64,000 nt of DNA, from NCBI RefSeq assembly GCF_947496775.1, contig NZ_CANMDU010000009.1, forward strand, positions 62,001 through 126,000. Reading direction: 5' to 3'. The DNA comes from an uncultured Maribacter sp. GTDB lineage: Bacteria; Bacteroidota; Bacteroidia; Flavobacteriales; Flavobacteriaceae. The position numbers were made by a program, and so were the translations under genes. The stretch's first letter is position 1. The number at the start of each line of letters is the position of its first letter. Shown here one piece after another: positions 44,604 through 53,131 of this stretch. The notes under the pieces were generated by a model. The model was given only the letters and a program-made list of their open reading frames with translations, was not told where the DNA came from and did not search any database.

Positions 44604-45167
44604 TTGAAAATTATTTCATTTTATAAAAACGAAACCCAACTCATAAAAAAAGCAGTCTCTGGAAATAGAGAAGCACAACGCTTTATTTATGATACTTATG
44701 CTCCTAAAATGTTAGGAGTGTGTAGACAGTATATTAAAGATATGCAGTTTGCGGAAGATGTTATGGTAGCTGGGTTTTTAAAAGTTTTTTCTAAACTAGA
44801 TAGTTTTAAACACCAAGGAAATTTTGAGGGGTGGATTCGGAAGATTATGATTCGAGAAAGTATAAGCTATCTTCGAAAAAAACAGTTTGTAGTTTATGAT
44901 GATGAGATTATAGAAAAAAATACTATTGTGGATTATGGAAATGACACCGTTTTAGAGGTCGAGTATATTCAAAACATAATAGATGATTTACCACAAGGAT
45001 ATAAAATGGTATTTGTTTTATTTGCTATAGAGGGGTATAAACATAAAGAAATAGCGGAAATGTTAGAAATATCGGAGAGTACCTCAAAATCGCAACTATT
45101 TAAAGCAAGACTATTATTGCAAAAAAAATTAAGAGAACAAAATATTATAGGGTATGGAGCCAAATAA
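44604..45167 (+). CDS. ECF-type RNA polymerase sigma factor
   Basis: A 187-residue sigma-70 family factor starting with TTG at 44604. Region 2 covers about 20-85 (YDTYAPKMLGVCRQYI then QFAEDVMVAGFLKVFSKLDSF), and region 4 covers about 130-180 (LPQGYKMVFVLFAIEGYKHKE, then ISESTSKSQLFKARLLLQ helix-turn-helix). The usual acidic DPED core-binding block is altered to FAEDVM. It overlaps the next gene by 14 bp, which probably encodes its anti-sigma partner. Confidence 0.9.
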   Translation: MKIISFYKNETQLIKKAVSGNREAQRFIYDTYAPKMLGVCRQYIKDMQFAEDVMVAGFLKVFSKLDSFKHQGNFEGWIRKIMIRESISYLRKKQFVVYDDEIIEKNTIVDYGNDTVLEVEYIQNIIDDLPQGYKMVFVLFAIEGYKHKEIAEMLEISESTSKSQLFKARLLLQKKLREQNIIGYGAK

Positions 45168-45897
45168 GATAGAAAAACATATGCAGAAGGTTCTTAAAGA
45201 AAGAGAGATATCTCCATCAAATTCGACATGGGATACTATTTCTAAAGAACTAGATGCAAATAAAAAACCTAAGAATAAAAAGTTTTATTGGTATGCTATT
45301 GCGGCAAGTGTTTTAGTATTAATTTCTTTTTCCTTGTTTTTTACTATCAGTAAAGAAAATTTAGGCGCGCCGAATGGTGTTTTAGTAGAGCAAGAAGACA
45401 AGCAAATCGACGAGAAAAATTTAGACTCTTATAAGCTTTTAAATGAAGAAAAACCTATAGAAGTGGTTAATGTGCCTAAAGAAATCATTGAAAAAAAATC
45501 AAAGCAAAAAACAAGCTCTTCTATTATGGCTAGTCCTGCAAACGAGCCAAAAGAACAAATTGTGCATAATGATCCTTTGTTAGAGAAAATTAAAGATTCT
45601 TTTATTGTACCAGACTCTGTGCTAGAAACTAAAGTTGCTGCAATTATAGAAAAAACACAACTTTTAAAGGCAATAGATTATGAGGTTACCGATGCCGAAA
45701 TAGACTCTTTGTTAAGAGATGCGCAGTTAGAAATTTTGACGAATAAATTATTTGTGGATAACAGTAAAGTAGATGCCTTAGCTTTACTTAATGAGGTAGA
45801 AGGGGAGTTAGATATTTCTTTTAGGGATCAAATTTTAAAATCTTTAAAAAGTAGATTTTTAAAAGCAAAGACTGCGATTGCCGACCGTAATAATTAA
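45154..45897 (+). CDS. Membrane protein, probable anti-sigma factor
   Basis: A 247-residue protein. Residues 1-35 are cytoplasmic (MEPNKIEKHMQKVLKEREI, with SNSTWDTISKEL), a single membrane segment occupies about 44-66 and the rest is an exported Lys/Glu-rich region. The layout and the 14-bp overlap with the ECF gene fit an anti-sigma factor. The typical zinc HxxxCxxC motif is absent, so it is not a classical ZAS protein. It precedes the coiled-coil/barrel gene by 87 bp. Confidence 0.7.
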   Translation: MEPNKIEKHMQKVLKEREISPSNSTWDTISKELDANKKPKNKKFYWYAIAASVLVLISFSLFFTISKENLGAPNGVLVEQEDKQIDEKNLDSYKLLNEEKPIEVVNVPKEIIEKKSKQKTSSSIMASPANEPKEQIVHNDPLLEKIKDSFIVPDSVLETKVAAIIEKTQLLKAIDYEVTDAEIDSLLRDAQLEILTNKLFVDNSKVDALALLNEVEGELDISFRDQILKSLKSRFLKAKTAIADRNN

Positions 45898-45933
45898 AAT
45901 ATTCATCAATCAATAATCATAATTCTTTGTTTT

Positions 45934-45958
45934 TTTCCTGCCAAGGTACGGCAGGAAA
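45934..45958 (+). other. 9-bp hairpin before the coiled-coil/barrel gene
   Basis: TTTCCTGCC pairs with GGCAGGAAA around AAGGTAC. No T-run follows, so it is not an obvious terminator. It lies in the interval between the anti-sigma and barrel genes. Confidence 0.5.
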
Positions 45959-45984
45959 GGCAAGGGATACTAAATCAAAATTTT

Positions 45985-47064
45985 ATGACAACTATTACTT
46001 TTCGCATTTTAGGTTTGGCCTTGTTTTTTAGTGGAACACTACTATCACAAGAACATTATGAAGATAAAGTTAAGGACTTGCAGCAAAAAAAAGCTCTTAT
46101 TGTAGAACAAGAAAAGGAAGCTCTTAAAGAACAAGTAGAATTTATAAATCAACGTTTAAGTACAAATGAAATATCCTATGAAGAAGCTAAAGAGTTAAAA
46201 GAAAAAGCGGCAAAAAGAAGGGCTTTAAATATAGAAGAAAGAGTGGCTATTATTACGAATAAAATTTCTTTGATAGAACGTAATTATGGTGAGGTTTTGG
46301 TTTTAAAAGCTGCGGATAGCTCTGCAAATAAAGCAGTCGGGATAAGTATTGATTTAACTCGGGGAGATGGGTCTACATTGCAATGGGAGAAAAGACAAAG
46401 AAAAAAACAAGAGTTAAAATACGACCGTAGAACCTATTCCGATTTTGTAATTGCTGTAGGGTTAAATAATGTTATTGAAGAAGGTAAATCTATTCAGGAT
46501 ACTCCATATAAAGTAGGAAGAAGTCGTTTTTTTGAACTTGGATGGCAATGGAGAACACGAGTATTTAAGAATTCTAATTTTATGCGTTTAAATTATGGGG
46601 TTTCTTTTCAGTTTAATGGATTAAAACCTAAAAACAATCAATATTTTGTTTTAGACTCTAATAACCAAACTGTTTTAGAAGAATTTGATGTGAATTTAGA
46701 TAAATCAAAACTTAGGATGGATAACTTAGTTTTTCCCGTGCATTTAGAATTTGGACCGTCAAAATTTGATAAGTCAGAAAAGAAAATTCGTTATTCTATT
46801 CATAATAAGTTTAGGTTAGGGTTAGGGGCTTATGGTGGTTTTAACTTGTCAACTCGTCAAAAATTAAAATATACGCGCAATGGTGAGAGTATAAAAGAGA
46901 AACTTAAAAGAAGTTATAATACAAATAGTTTTGTATACGGGGTAAGTGCTTATGCAGGTTTCGATGGAGCTTTGTTATATGTGAAGTATGATTTGAACCC
47001 CATTTTTAAAGATGCAGGAATAAAGCAAAATAATATATCCTTAGGTCTACGATTCGATTTATAG
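45985..47064 (+). CDS. Exported coiled-coil / beta-barrel protein
   Basis: A 359-residue exported protein; signal MTTITFRILGLALFFSGTLLSQ. Residues about 25-100 form a strongly charged coiled coil (repeated E/K/Q). The second half shows outer-membrane-barrel-like strands ending in SLGLRFDL, with a terminal Phe-x-Leu. This fits a PorT/OmpA-like small barrel or an envelope-stress protein governed by the adjacent sigma/anti-sigma pair. I recognise no specific family. Confidence 0.65.
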   Translation: MTTITFRILGLALFFSGTLLSQEHYEDKVKDLQQKKALIVEQEKEALKEQVEFINQRLSTNEISYEEAKELKEKAAKRRALNIEERVAIITNKISLIERNYGEVLVLKAADSSANKAVGISIDLTRGDGSTLQWEKRQRKKQELKYDRRTYSDFVIAVGLNNVIEEGKSIQDTPYKVGRSRFFELGWQWRTRVFKNSNFMRLNYGVSFQFNGLKPKNNQYFVLDSNNQTVLEEFDVNLDKSKLRMDNLVFPVHLEFGPSKFDKSEKKIRYSIHNKFRLGLGAYGGFNLSTRQKLKYTRNGESIKEKLKRSYNTNSFVYGVSAYAGFDGALLYVKYDLNPIFKDAGIKQNNISLGLRFDL

Positions 47065-47100
47065 AAATAAATCCCGGCATATTTGCTGGGATTTATTTTT
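47065..47100. terminator. Terminator after the coiled-coil/barrel gene
   Basis: AAATAAATCCCGGCA pairs with TGCTGGGATTTATTT (one G-T), loop TATT, then Ts. It is about 15 bp long. Confidence 0.8.
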
Positions 47101-47108
47101 AAAAAAGA

Positions 47109-47166
47109 AACGTCTTGTTTTTTCCTTATAAACATGGACATATTAATAAGGGCTTACAAGACGTTC
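47109..47166 (-). terminator. Possible long-loop terminator of the SIMPL gene (- strand)
   Basis: Read on the - strand, AACGTCTTGT pairs with ACAAGACGTT across about 37 nt, which themselves can form a CTTAT/ATAAG hairpin, and a run of Ts follows after TTC. The long loop makes this uncertain. Confidence 0.45.
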
Positions 47167-47194
47167 TTACAATTAACCAACCAAAGTTAAAGTG

Positions 47195-47800
47195 TTATAA
47201 AAGTTCAAAAGAAACACTTATGTTGTAATCCATGGAGTCCGTTGGGTTACCGTAATACCAGGATTGACTTATTTTATTAACATTATTGTCCGTGAAAGAA
47301 ATTATAGGTCCAACTTGCTTCCCTAGTTTTTTTGCAATTGCTTCTGCCTTTTTCTTGGCATTATCAAAAGCACCTTTTGCATAATCTGCGATTTGTTTTT
47401 CTGTGAATTTTATTTCGTACTTGTATTCTAATTTGCTAACTCCCATAGAGCGTACTTTTAAGAATTTTTGCATTTCTGCTACAGAATTACTTTTAAACTC
47501 TAGAAAGACACCATTTTTTTCATAGCCCATTAAATCATACTGTAATTGGTTTTCTTTTAAAGAAGAGTTAGGTATCCCTTCTTTAGCAAGTTTATTTATG
47601 TAGTTAGATTTTATCTCATCTAAAGACATGGTTTGTGAGTCGTAATAAACATTATTTAAACTAACTATCATACTCGCGGTATACGTTGGGTTAGTTTTAA
47701 TAGTATGCACCCCAGTTACGTTTATACTGTTTTTATTCTGTTGTGAGAATCCCTTTAGCGTTGTCATAAGAAGGAGTATAAAAAAGACTAATTTTTTCAT
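47195..47800 (-). CDS. SIMPL-domain (DUF541) exported protein
   Basis: A 201-residue protein with signal MKKLVFFILLLMTTLKGFSQ. The remainder fits the SIMPL/DUF541 family: ISVTG-like strand near residue 26 (INVTGVHTIKTNP), LKYEYEIKFTEK-type region, FDNAKKKAEAIAKKLGKQVGPIISF (the conserved AKxKAExIA...G segment), and a final YNISVSFELL strand. Family members are periplasmic or secreted with unclear function; BP26 of Brucella forms channel-like oligomers. It is monocistronic on the minus strand. Confidence 0.85.
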   Translation of the reverse strand: MKKLVFFILLLMTTLKGFSQQNKNSINVTGVHTIKTNPTYTASMIVSLNNVYYDSQTMSLDEIKSNYINKLAKEGIPNSSLKENQLQYDLMGYEKNGVFLEFKSNSVAEMQKFLKVRSMGVSKLEYKYEIKFTEKQIADYAKGAFDNAKKKAEAIAKKLGKQVGPIISFTDNNVNKISQSWYYGNPTDSMDYNISVSFELL

Positions 47801-47827
47801 GATATATCTTTAGAATGTTATTATGCT

Positions 47828-48253
47828 TTATATTACAGAAAAAAGAAAGGAAGCTGCAATCATCCATGCGCCAACGATAAGTCCTAAAATTCCTAATTTA
47901 CCTTGTTTAGGAGCAATTTTTGCTCTTAGTTCTTCTGCTTTTACTTTGGCGGCTTCATTTTTTCCTAAGAATAATTTGTTAATTAATCCAGACCCTAGCA
48001 TAAACCCTAATGCAGCAGAAACTATATTTCCGGCTAGTAAGGTAATCCACCATATAGGGGCACTTGTAAGCCATCCTAGATTTAGTAAAGCGGTGATAAT
48101 TCCCCATACTCCCCAAAAGCAAAAGACAAGTCCTATCCATCCTTGGTACGGTTCTACTTTTTCTAATAATTCTTTAGCATTTGGTTTTTTTGCAAGAATT
48201 AAAGATGGTACTGCAATAATGCTTAATAAAATAAGTGTAATTCCCCAGATCAT
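47828..48253 (-). CDS. Small polytopic membrane protein
   Basis: A 141-residue protein with four hydrophobic segments: [19 protein letters not shown] (2-20), [20 protein letters not shown] (about 38-57), [20 protein letters not shown] (about 68-87) and [20 protein letters not shown] (about 122-141). The residues between are basic/acidic helices. No known family is certain. The opposite-strand frame in the same place lacks any protein-like composition, so the minus strand is the coding one. Confidence 0.75.
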   Translation of the reverse strand: MIWGITLILLSIIAVPSLILAKKPNAKELLEKVEPYQGWIGLVFCFWGVWGIITALLNLGWLTSAPIWWITLLAGNIVSAALGFMLGSGLINKLFLGKNEAAKVKAEELRAKIAPKQGKLGILGLIVGAWMIAASFLFSVI

Positions 48254-48317
48254 AATTTTTTAATTTTTAAGGTTATTTAAATATTTGTATACTGCAAAGG
48301 TGCATCGGTTTGTATTT

Positions 48318-48325
48318 CTTTTTTA
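48318..48325. other. Upstream interval of dnaG and the 47828 gene
   Basis: The 206-bp interval 48254-48459 separates divergent genes. On the minus strand it contains CACCTTTG near 48288-48295, one mismatch from TAnnTTTG, probably the -7 box of the membrane-protein gene. Its right part carries the ATACATTGTAT palindromes listed separately. No RNA gene was seen. Confidence 0.35.
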
Positions 48326-48398
48326 CCCTTGGAACAATGAAAAAATACTCCCTGAAAAAGGGGATAGCTTCTGTAGTTTACTGTTTCTATTGTATCAT

Positions 48399-48427
48399 AT
48401 ACATTGTATGTATTCCATACATTGTAT
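48399..48427. promoter_or_regulatory. Tandem palindromes ATACATTGTAT upstream of dnaG
   Basis: Two identical 11-bp perfect palindromes (ATACA-T-TGTAT) lie at 48399-48409 and 48417-48427, 18 bp apart centre to centre, 33 bp before the dnaG start. The spacing and symmetry suggest a dimer-binding site bound twice. The binding protein is unknown; a replication-related or general regulator is possible. Confidence 0.5.
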
Positions 48428-48459
48428 ATATTGCATTATTATAAATACCCTTTAAAAGA

Positions 48460-50439
48460 TTGATTTCTAAAACTACCATAGACAAAGTCTACGAAACTTC
48501 CCGCTTAGAGGAAGTTATTGGCGATTTTGTACAATTAAAGAAAGCAGGTAGTAACTTTAAAGGACTAAGTCCTTTTAGTGATGAAAAATCTCCGAGTTTT
48601 ATGGTGTCCCCTGTAAAGCAAATATGGAAAGATTTTAGTAGTGGAAAGGGAGGTAATGTGGTTGCTTTTTTAATGGAGCATGAGCATTTTACTTATCCAG
48701 AAGCCATAAAATATTTGGCTAAAAAGTATAATATAGAGATAGAGGAGACCGAGCGTACGGACGAGCAAAAGGAAGAAGCTAATGAACGCGAGAGTATGTA
48801 TTTAGTGTCCGAATTTGCGCAAAAACATTTTGTTGAAATGGTTTGGGAAAGCGAACTTGGCAAGGCAATAGGTCTATCTTATTTTAAAGAAAGAGGTTTT
48901 ACTGATGAAACTATAAAAAAATTTAAGCTTGGCTATTGTTTAGATAAATGGGATGGTTTTACACTTGCGGCTTTGGATAAAGGATACAAGCTTAATTATT
49001 TAGAAAAAACAGGATTAACGATAGTAAAGGAAGATACGTCTAACCCACAAAATTCTAAAAAATTCGATAGATTTAAAGGGAGAGTAATGTTTCCTATTCA
49101 CTCTATGAGTGGTCGTGTTTTGGGTTTTGGAGGTAGAATACTTACTAATGATAAAAAAGCTGCCAAATATTTAAATTCTCCAGAGAGCGATATTTACCAT
49201 AAAAGTAAAGTGCTTTACGGTATTTACCATGCTAAGCAAGCTATTGCAAAAGAGGATAATTGTTATTTGGTAGAGGGCTATACCGATGTTATACAGTTTC
49301 ATCAGCGTGGAATTCATAACGTAGTTGCTTCCAGTGGAACGGCACTTACTCCAGAACAGATTAGGTTAATTAATAGATTAACTAAAAATATTACTGTTTT
49401 ATTTGATGGTGATGCAGCAGGGTTACGAGCCTCTCTAAGAGGTATAGATTTAATTTTGGAGCAGGGAATGAATGTAAAGGTGTGTACATTTCCGGAAGAT
49501 GAAGACCCAGATAGTTTTGCGAAAAATAATGAATATGATGCTGTAGTAGCGTACCTACAAGAAAACGGAAAGGATTTTATCCAGTTTAAAGCCTCTTTGC
49601 TGATGAAAGAGGCTGCGAATGATCCGATTAAGAGAGCAGATACAGTTAGGGATATTGTGCAGAGTATTTCTAAGATACCGGACCGAATTCAGAAGGAAAT
49701 ATATATACAAGAATGTGCTCAGATTATGAATATATCTGAAGCTGTTCTCTTTAATACCCTTGCTCAAATAGGGAATAAAGGACAAAAAGAGGCTGCAAAA
49801 CAGCAAAAACAAGAGCAAAAAGCGTTTAAAGTTGTTAAAAACGAAGAAGTTCAGGTTAAGGTAGATGTTCAATATGAGCTAGAGCGAAAAATAATTGAGC
49901 AGCTATTATTATATGGGAAAGATGTACATACTTTTGAAGATTTAGTACTTAAAGAAAATGAAGATGGTGATTTGGTTTTAGAGCCAGAGTCTTCAGAGGT
50001 TAAAGTATATGAAAAAATTTATTTAGATCTCCAGGATGATGAAATTGAGCTAGCAAATGAAAAGTTTAGAGCTATTTATTATAAGTTGATAGAAGAGCTT
50101 AATGAAAAAGAAGATTTTGCAATAAATTCTTTCTTGGCGAATTTAGAGCAAGAGACTATTTCAGAAATATCATCAATTTTAATGGAAGAAGAGAAATATG
50201 TTTTACATAATTGGGAAAGTAAAGATATTTTTCCAAAAGATAAAAACAGTGTTATAGCGCAATTAGTAAGCGAAACCATTTTAACTCTTCGGTGTTATTT
50301 AATAAAGAAAAGAATGGAGGCTTTACAAAATAAAACTATGGATAGTTCCGAGGATAATAAGGAGACTTTAGAAGAAATTATGAATTATATTCATTTAAAT
50401 AAACTATTAAACACTAAACTCAACAGAGTTTTAGCATAA
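48460..50439 (+). CDS. dnaG: DNA primase DnaG, zinc ligands absent
   Basis: Synthesises primers at replication forks. It starts with TTG at 48460 (MISKTTIDKVYETS) and has 659 residues. The N-terminal domain aligns with the CHC2 zinc domain, but the ligand positions are S37 and S40 (LSPFSDEKSP) and D58 and S61 (WKDFSSGKGGN), so no zinc can be bound conventionally. The TOPRIM core is intact: E272 in VEGYTD and D316/D318 in FDGDAAG. A C-terminal helicase-binding region follows. It terminates with a strong hairpin. Confidence 0.95.
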   Translation: MISKTTIDKVYETSRLEEVIGDFVQLKKAGSNFKGLSPFSDEKSPSFMVSPVKQIWKDFSSGKGGNVVAFLMEHEHFTYPEAIKYLAKKYNIEIEETERTDEQKEEANERESMYLVSEFAQKHFVEMVWESELGKAIGLSYFKERGFTDETIKKFKLGYCLDKWDGFTLAALDKGYKLNYLEKTGLTIVKEDTSNPQNSKKFDRFKGRVMFPIHSMSGRVLGFGGRILTNDKKAAKYLNSPESDIYHKSKVLYGIYHAKQAIAKEDNCYLVEGYTDVIQFHQRGIHNVVASSGTALTPEQIRLINRLTKNITVLFDGDAAGLRASLRGIDLILEQGMNVKVCTFPEDEDPDSFAKNNEYDAVVAYLQENGKDFIQFKASLLMKEAANDPIKRADTVRDIVQSISKIPDRIQKEIYIQECAQIMNISEAVLFNTLAQIGNKGQKEAAKQQKQEQKAFKVVKNEEVQVKVDVQYELERKIIEQLLLYGKDVHTFEDLVLKENEDGDLVLEPESSEVKVYEKIYLDLQDDEIELANEKFRAIYYKLIEELNEKEDFAINSFLANLEQETISEISSILMEEEKYVLHNWESKDIFPKDKNSVIAQLVSETILTLRCYLIKKRMEALQNKTMDSSEDNKETLEEIMNYIHLNKLLNTKLNRVLA

Positions 50440-50440
50440 A

Positions 50441-50474
50441 AAAAAAGCCTAACGTAACACGTTAGGCTTTTTTT
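50441..50474. terminator. Bidirectional terminator between dnaG and the response regulator
   Basis: AAAAAAGCCTAACGT pairs perfectly with ACGTTAGGCTTTTTT, loop AAC. It serves both the + gene and the convergent - gene. Confidence 0.9.
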
Positions 50475-50491
50475 ATTTTTGGTTTTGTTGT

Positions 50492-51121
50492 TTAGTACAA
50501 TTCAAGTGCTTTTGCTTGTTGTAATAAGTCTACCATATTATCTACATTTAATTTTTTCATTAAACGAGCTTTATAGGTACTAACCGTTTTTTCATTAAGA
50601 TTTAAACCAATAGCAACATCTTTATTTCTTTTTCCACTAGCTAAAAGTTTAAGAACTTCTATCTCTCTAGTAGATAATTTTCTAAAGAATCTTCTTGGTT
50701 TTTGAGTTCCTTCGTCAAAAGCTAAACGTTGTGCAAGTTCATTAGTAATAAACATACTACCTTCACTTACTTTACGCACTGCAGTTACGATATAATCTAC
50801 ATCAGATGATTTAGATAAATAGCCAAACGCTCCAGCTCTTATTGAACTTAATGCATAAACATCTTCTGATTGTCCACTATACATTAAGACCTTAATTTCA
50901 GGATATTCCTTCTTTATTTTTCTTAGAGTTGCTATACCATTTATTTCTGGTATATCCATTTCTAACATAATTACATCTGGCTTTACTTCTTCTAATCTTT
51001 GAAAAAGTTCAGCTGTAGTAGATGCATCGGCAATAACTTCAAAATCTGAAGTAGAATCCAATACACTTTTAACGCCCATGCGGATAATGGGGTGGTTGTC
51101 CGCGATAAGTACTTTAATCAT
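50492..51121 (-). CDS. LuxR/NarL-type response regulator with Glu at the phospho-acceptor site
   Basis: A 209-residue two-domain regulator. The receiver domain (1-120) has D8-N9, S82 and K104 in place, but the phospho-acceptor position reads E54 (IMLEMDIPEING) rather than Asp. The output is a LuxR helix-turn-helix (about 145-205, LSTREIEVLKLLASG and KTVSTYKARLMKKL). Because Glu mimics phospho-Asp, the protein may be active without a kinase; no histidine kinase lies nearby. A -7-like box, TCTATTTG on the minus strand at 51158-51165 with TTG 17 bp away, precedes it. Confidence 0.9.
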   Translation of the reverse strand: MIKVLIADNHPIIRMGVKSVLDSTSDFEVIADASTTAELFQRLEEVKPDVIMLEMDIPEINGIATLRKIKKEYPEIKVLMYSGQSEDVYALSSIRAGAFGYLSKSSDVDYIVTAVRKVSEGSMFITNELAQRLAFDEGTQKPRRFFRKLSTREIEVLKLLASGKRNKDVAIGLNLNEKTVSTYKARLMKKLNVDNMVDLLQQAKALELY

Positions 51122-51294
51122 TTCTTTTTTTTTCTAAATTTATATCCCTTGTAATCACAAATAGACTATAAAGACTGACATGCAATGTAAGGTATAAAAA
51201 TTTAATTATGAAGACAATATGCGATTATTTTTATTTACTAACGTAATTTTTGTAAGAATATTCGTTTTATCAACATTATTTTCAGTTGAGTGGT

Positions 51295-52083
51295 CTATTT
51301 TAACATTTCAGGGATTACGCAAACAGGTATTGGAACCATTTTATGCTGATTAACAGTATTTAACCTTTTGTAAATAGAAAACACCTCTTTTTTTCTTCCA
51401 GAAAAATCATTTGCTTCTTTGCCTTCATCACTCATTTGCATAGCCCATTCTAATTCTGGATACGAAGCTCCTATTTGATCTTCATCTGTGCGGTCATCTC
51501 CCCAAAGTCCATCGGTTGGCGCCGCTATTAGTATATCATTATTTATCTCTAAAACTTTGCCAATAGCATATACTTCAGTTTTTAGCAAATCGGCGATAGG
51601 GCTTAAATCTACACCGCCATCTCCATATTTTGTGTAAAAGCCTACACCAAAATCTTCTACTTTATTTCCTGTGCCAGCAACCAAATACCCGTGAAGAGCA
51701 GCAAAATAATACAAAGTAGTCATACGTAACCTGGCTCTGGTATTGGCTAAAGCCATAAAGCGTCCTTCTTCATCATCTACAGCAGGTAATGAGTTTAAGA
51801 GACTGTCAAAAACAGGGGTTAGGTTAACAGGTTGACGGTTTACGTTTTTAAAATTATCTTGTAACCATTGAATGTGCTTAGAAGCTCTATCTTCCTGATT
51901 TTGTTCTTGATGAATTGGCATTTCTAAGCATAAAAGGTCCAAACCAGTTTTAGCGCATAATGTAGAAGTTACAGCAGAATCTATTCCTCCAGATATTCCT
52001 ATTACGAAACCTTTTATGTTGGCTTTAGTGGCATAGTCTTTAAGCCAGTTTACTATGTGGTCTATTACTTTTTCTGTTTGCAT
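51295..52083 (-). CDS. nadE: NAD+ synthase (ammonia-dependent)
   Basis: Final enzyme of NAD synthesis, amidating deamido-NAD. It has 262 residues, the length of the NH3-dependent form, without a glutaminase domain. The PP-loop SGGIDS is at 31-36; the substrate-binding block GTGNKVEDFGVGFYTKYGD and DLSPIADLLKTEV are intact. It lies between the response regulator and gldB and diverges from gldB with 91 bp between starts. Confidence 0.95.
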   Translation of the reverse strand: MQTEKVIDHIVNWLKDYATKANIKGFVIGISGGIDSAVTSTLCAKTGLDLLCLEMPIHQEQNQEDRASKHIQWLQDNFKNVNRQPVNLTPVFDSLLNSLPAVDDEEGRFMALANTRARLRMTTLYYFAALHGYLVAGTGNKVEDFGVGFYTKYGDGGVDLSPIADLLKTEVYAIGKVLEINNDILIAAPTDGLWGDDRTDEDQIGASYPELEWAMQMSDEGKEANDFSGRKKEVFSIYKRLNTVNQHKMVPIPVCVIPEMLK

Positions 52084-52111
52084 AGAAATATTATTATTGA
52101 TTTAAAACTAG

Positions 52112-52119
52112 TAACTTTG
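52112..52119 (+). promoter_or_regulatory. -7 promoter box of gldBC
   Basis: TAACTTTG is an exact match to TAnnTTTG, 55 bp before the gldB ATG in the nadE-gldB divergent interval. The matching -33 box is unclear. Confidence 0.4.
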
Positions 52120-52174
52120 CCTCTAAAATAAGACCAAGTTTTTTAATAATAAAATGTATCGTAAATAACTTTAT

Positions 52175-53131
52175 ATGCGTAAACCTATTTTTATCATTTT
52201 ATCTATAATCTCTCTATTTTTTGGCTGTAAAGAAGAGAATATGACAGAAAAAGAAATTGAAAAAATAAATGTAGAAGTAACTATTTCTAGATTTGATAGA
52301 GAGTTTGCATCAGCAAGCCCTGATGATTTGCCTAAATTAAGAAAGGAATATCCTTATTTGTTCCCTGCGCCTGATAGTGTCTGGGTAAAAAAAATGCAAG
52401 ATACTTTGCAAATTGAATTAATGCATGAGGTAGGGGAGCAATTTCAAAATTTTGAAAAAGAAAAAATACAATTAGAAGAATTTTACAAACATGTAAAATA
52501 TTATTTTCCTAAGTATAAAATTCCTCATGTCGTAACAGTTACTAATGATGTGGATTATAACAACCGAATTATTTTAGCAGATAGTTTATTGTTAATTGGT
52601 TTGGATAATTACTTAGGAGCCGAACACAAATTTTACGGAGGTATTCAAAAATACATTTCTCAGGGGATGGATAGAAATTATTTAGTTAGTGATGTTGCTA
52701 GTACATTTGCTAATAAAGCAGTGCCAGGGCCACGAGACCGAACTTTTTTGGCACAAGTAATTTATTATGGAAAAGAACTGTATTTAAAAGATAAATTATT
52801 GCCGAATGCTGCAGATGCTATTAAAATAGGCTATACTGAAGATGAATTTAATTGGGCAATAGCTAATGAAGAACCAATTTGGAGAAATTTTATTGAGCAA
52901 GAGTATTTGTATAGTACAGATAATACTTTAGCAAAAAGATTCTTGGAGCCGGCACCCTTTTCTAAGTTTGGATTAGAATTAGATGCAGAATCTCCAGGAA
53001 GATTAGGAAGATATATAGGTTGGCAAATAGTTAATTCTTTTATGCAAAATACTAAGTTATCCTTAGTGCAATTAATGACTGTTTCGGCTGAAGAAATTTT
53101 TAAGAAGTCTAACTATAAACCAAAAAAATAA
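52175..53131 (+). CDS. gldB: Gliding motility lipoprotein GldB
   Basis: A 318-residue lipoprotein required for gliding motility in Flavobacterium johnsoniae. Signal MRKPIFIILSIISLFFGC with lipobox C18. The rest matches the GldB family: VTISRFDREFASASPDDLPKLR near the start, PKYKIPHVVTVTNDVDYNNR, SQGMDRNYLV and LGRYIGWQIVNSFMQ. It shares one base with the start of gldC (TAATG). Possession of gldB does not by itself prove motility. Confidence 0.92.
   Translation: MRKPIFIILSIISLFFGCKEENMTEKEIEKINVEVTISRFDREFASASPDDLPKLRKEYPYLFPAPDSVWVKKMQDTLQIELMHEVGEQFQNFEKEKIQLEEFYKHVKYYFPKYKIPHVVTVTNDVDYNNRIILADSLLLIGLDNYLGAEHKFYGGIQKYISQGMDRNYLVSDVASTFANKAVPGPRDRTFLAQVIYYGKELYLKDKLLPNAADAIKIGYTEDEFNWAIANEEPIWRNFIEQEYLYSTDNTLAKRFLEPAPFSKFGLELDAESPGRLGRYIGWQIVNSFMQNTKLSLVQLMTVSAEEIFKKSNYKPKK

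Noticed and set aside
45934-45958. TTTCCTGCC hairpin as a terminator
   Set aside because: No T-run follows and the next gene starts 27 bp later; it is listed only as a hairpin.
47823-48263. A 146-codon open frame on the + strand
   Set aside because: It lies opposite a minus-strand frame with clear membrane-protein composition. Its own translation lacks any family-like features and it spans the same interval, so it is a shadow frame.
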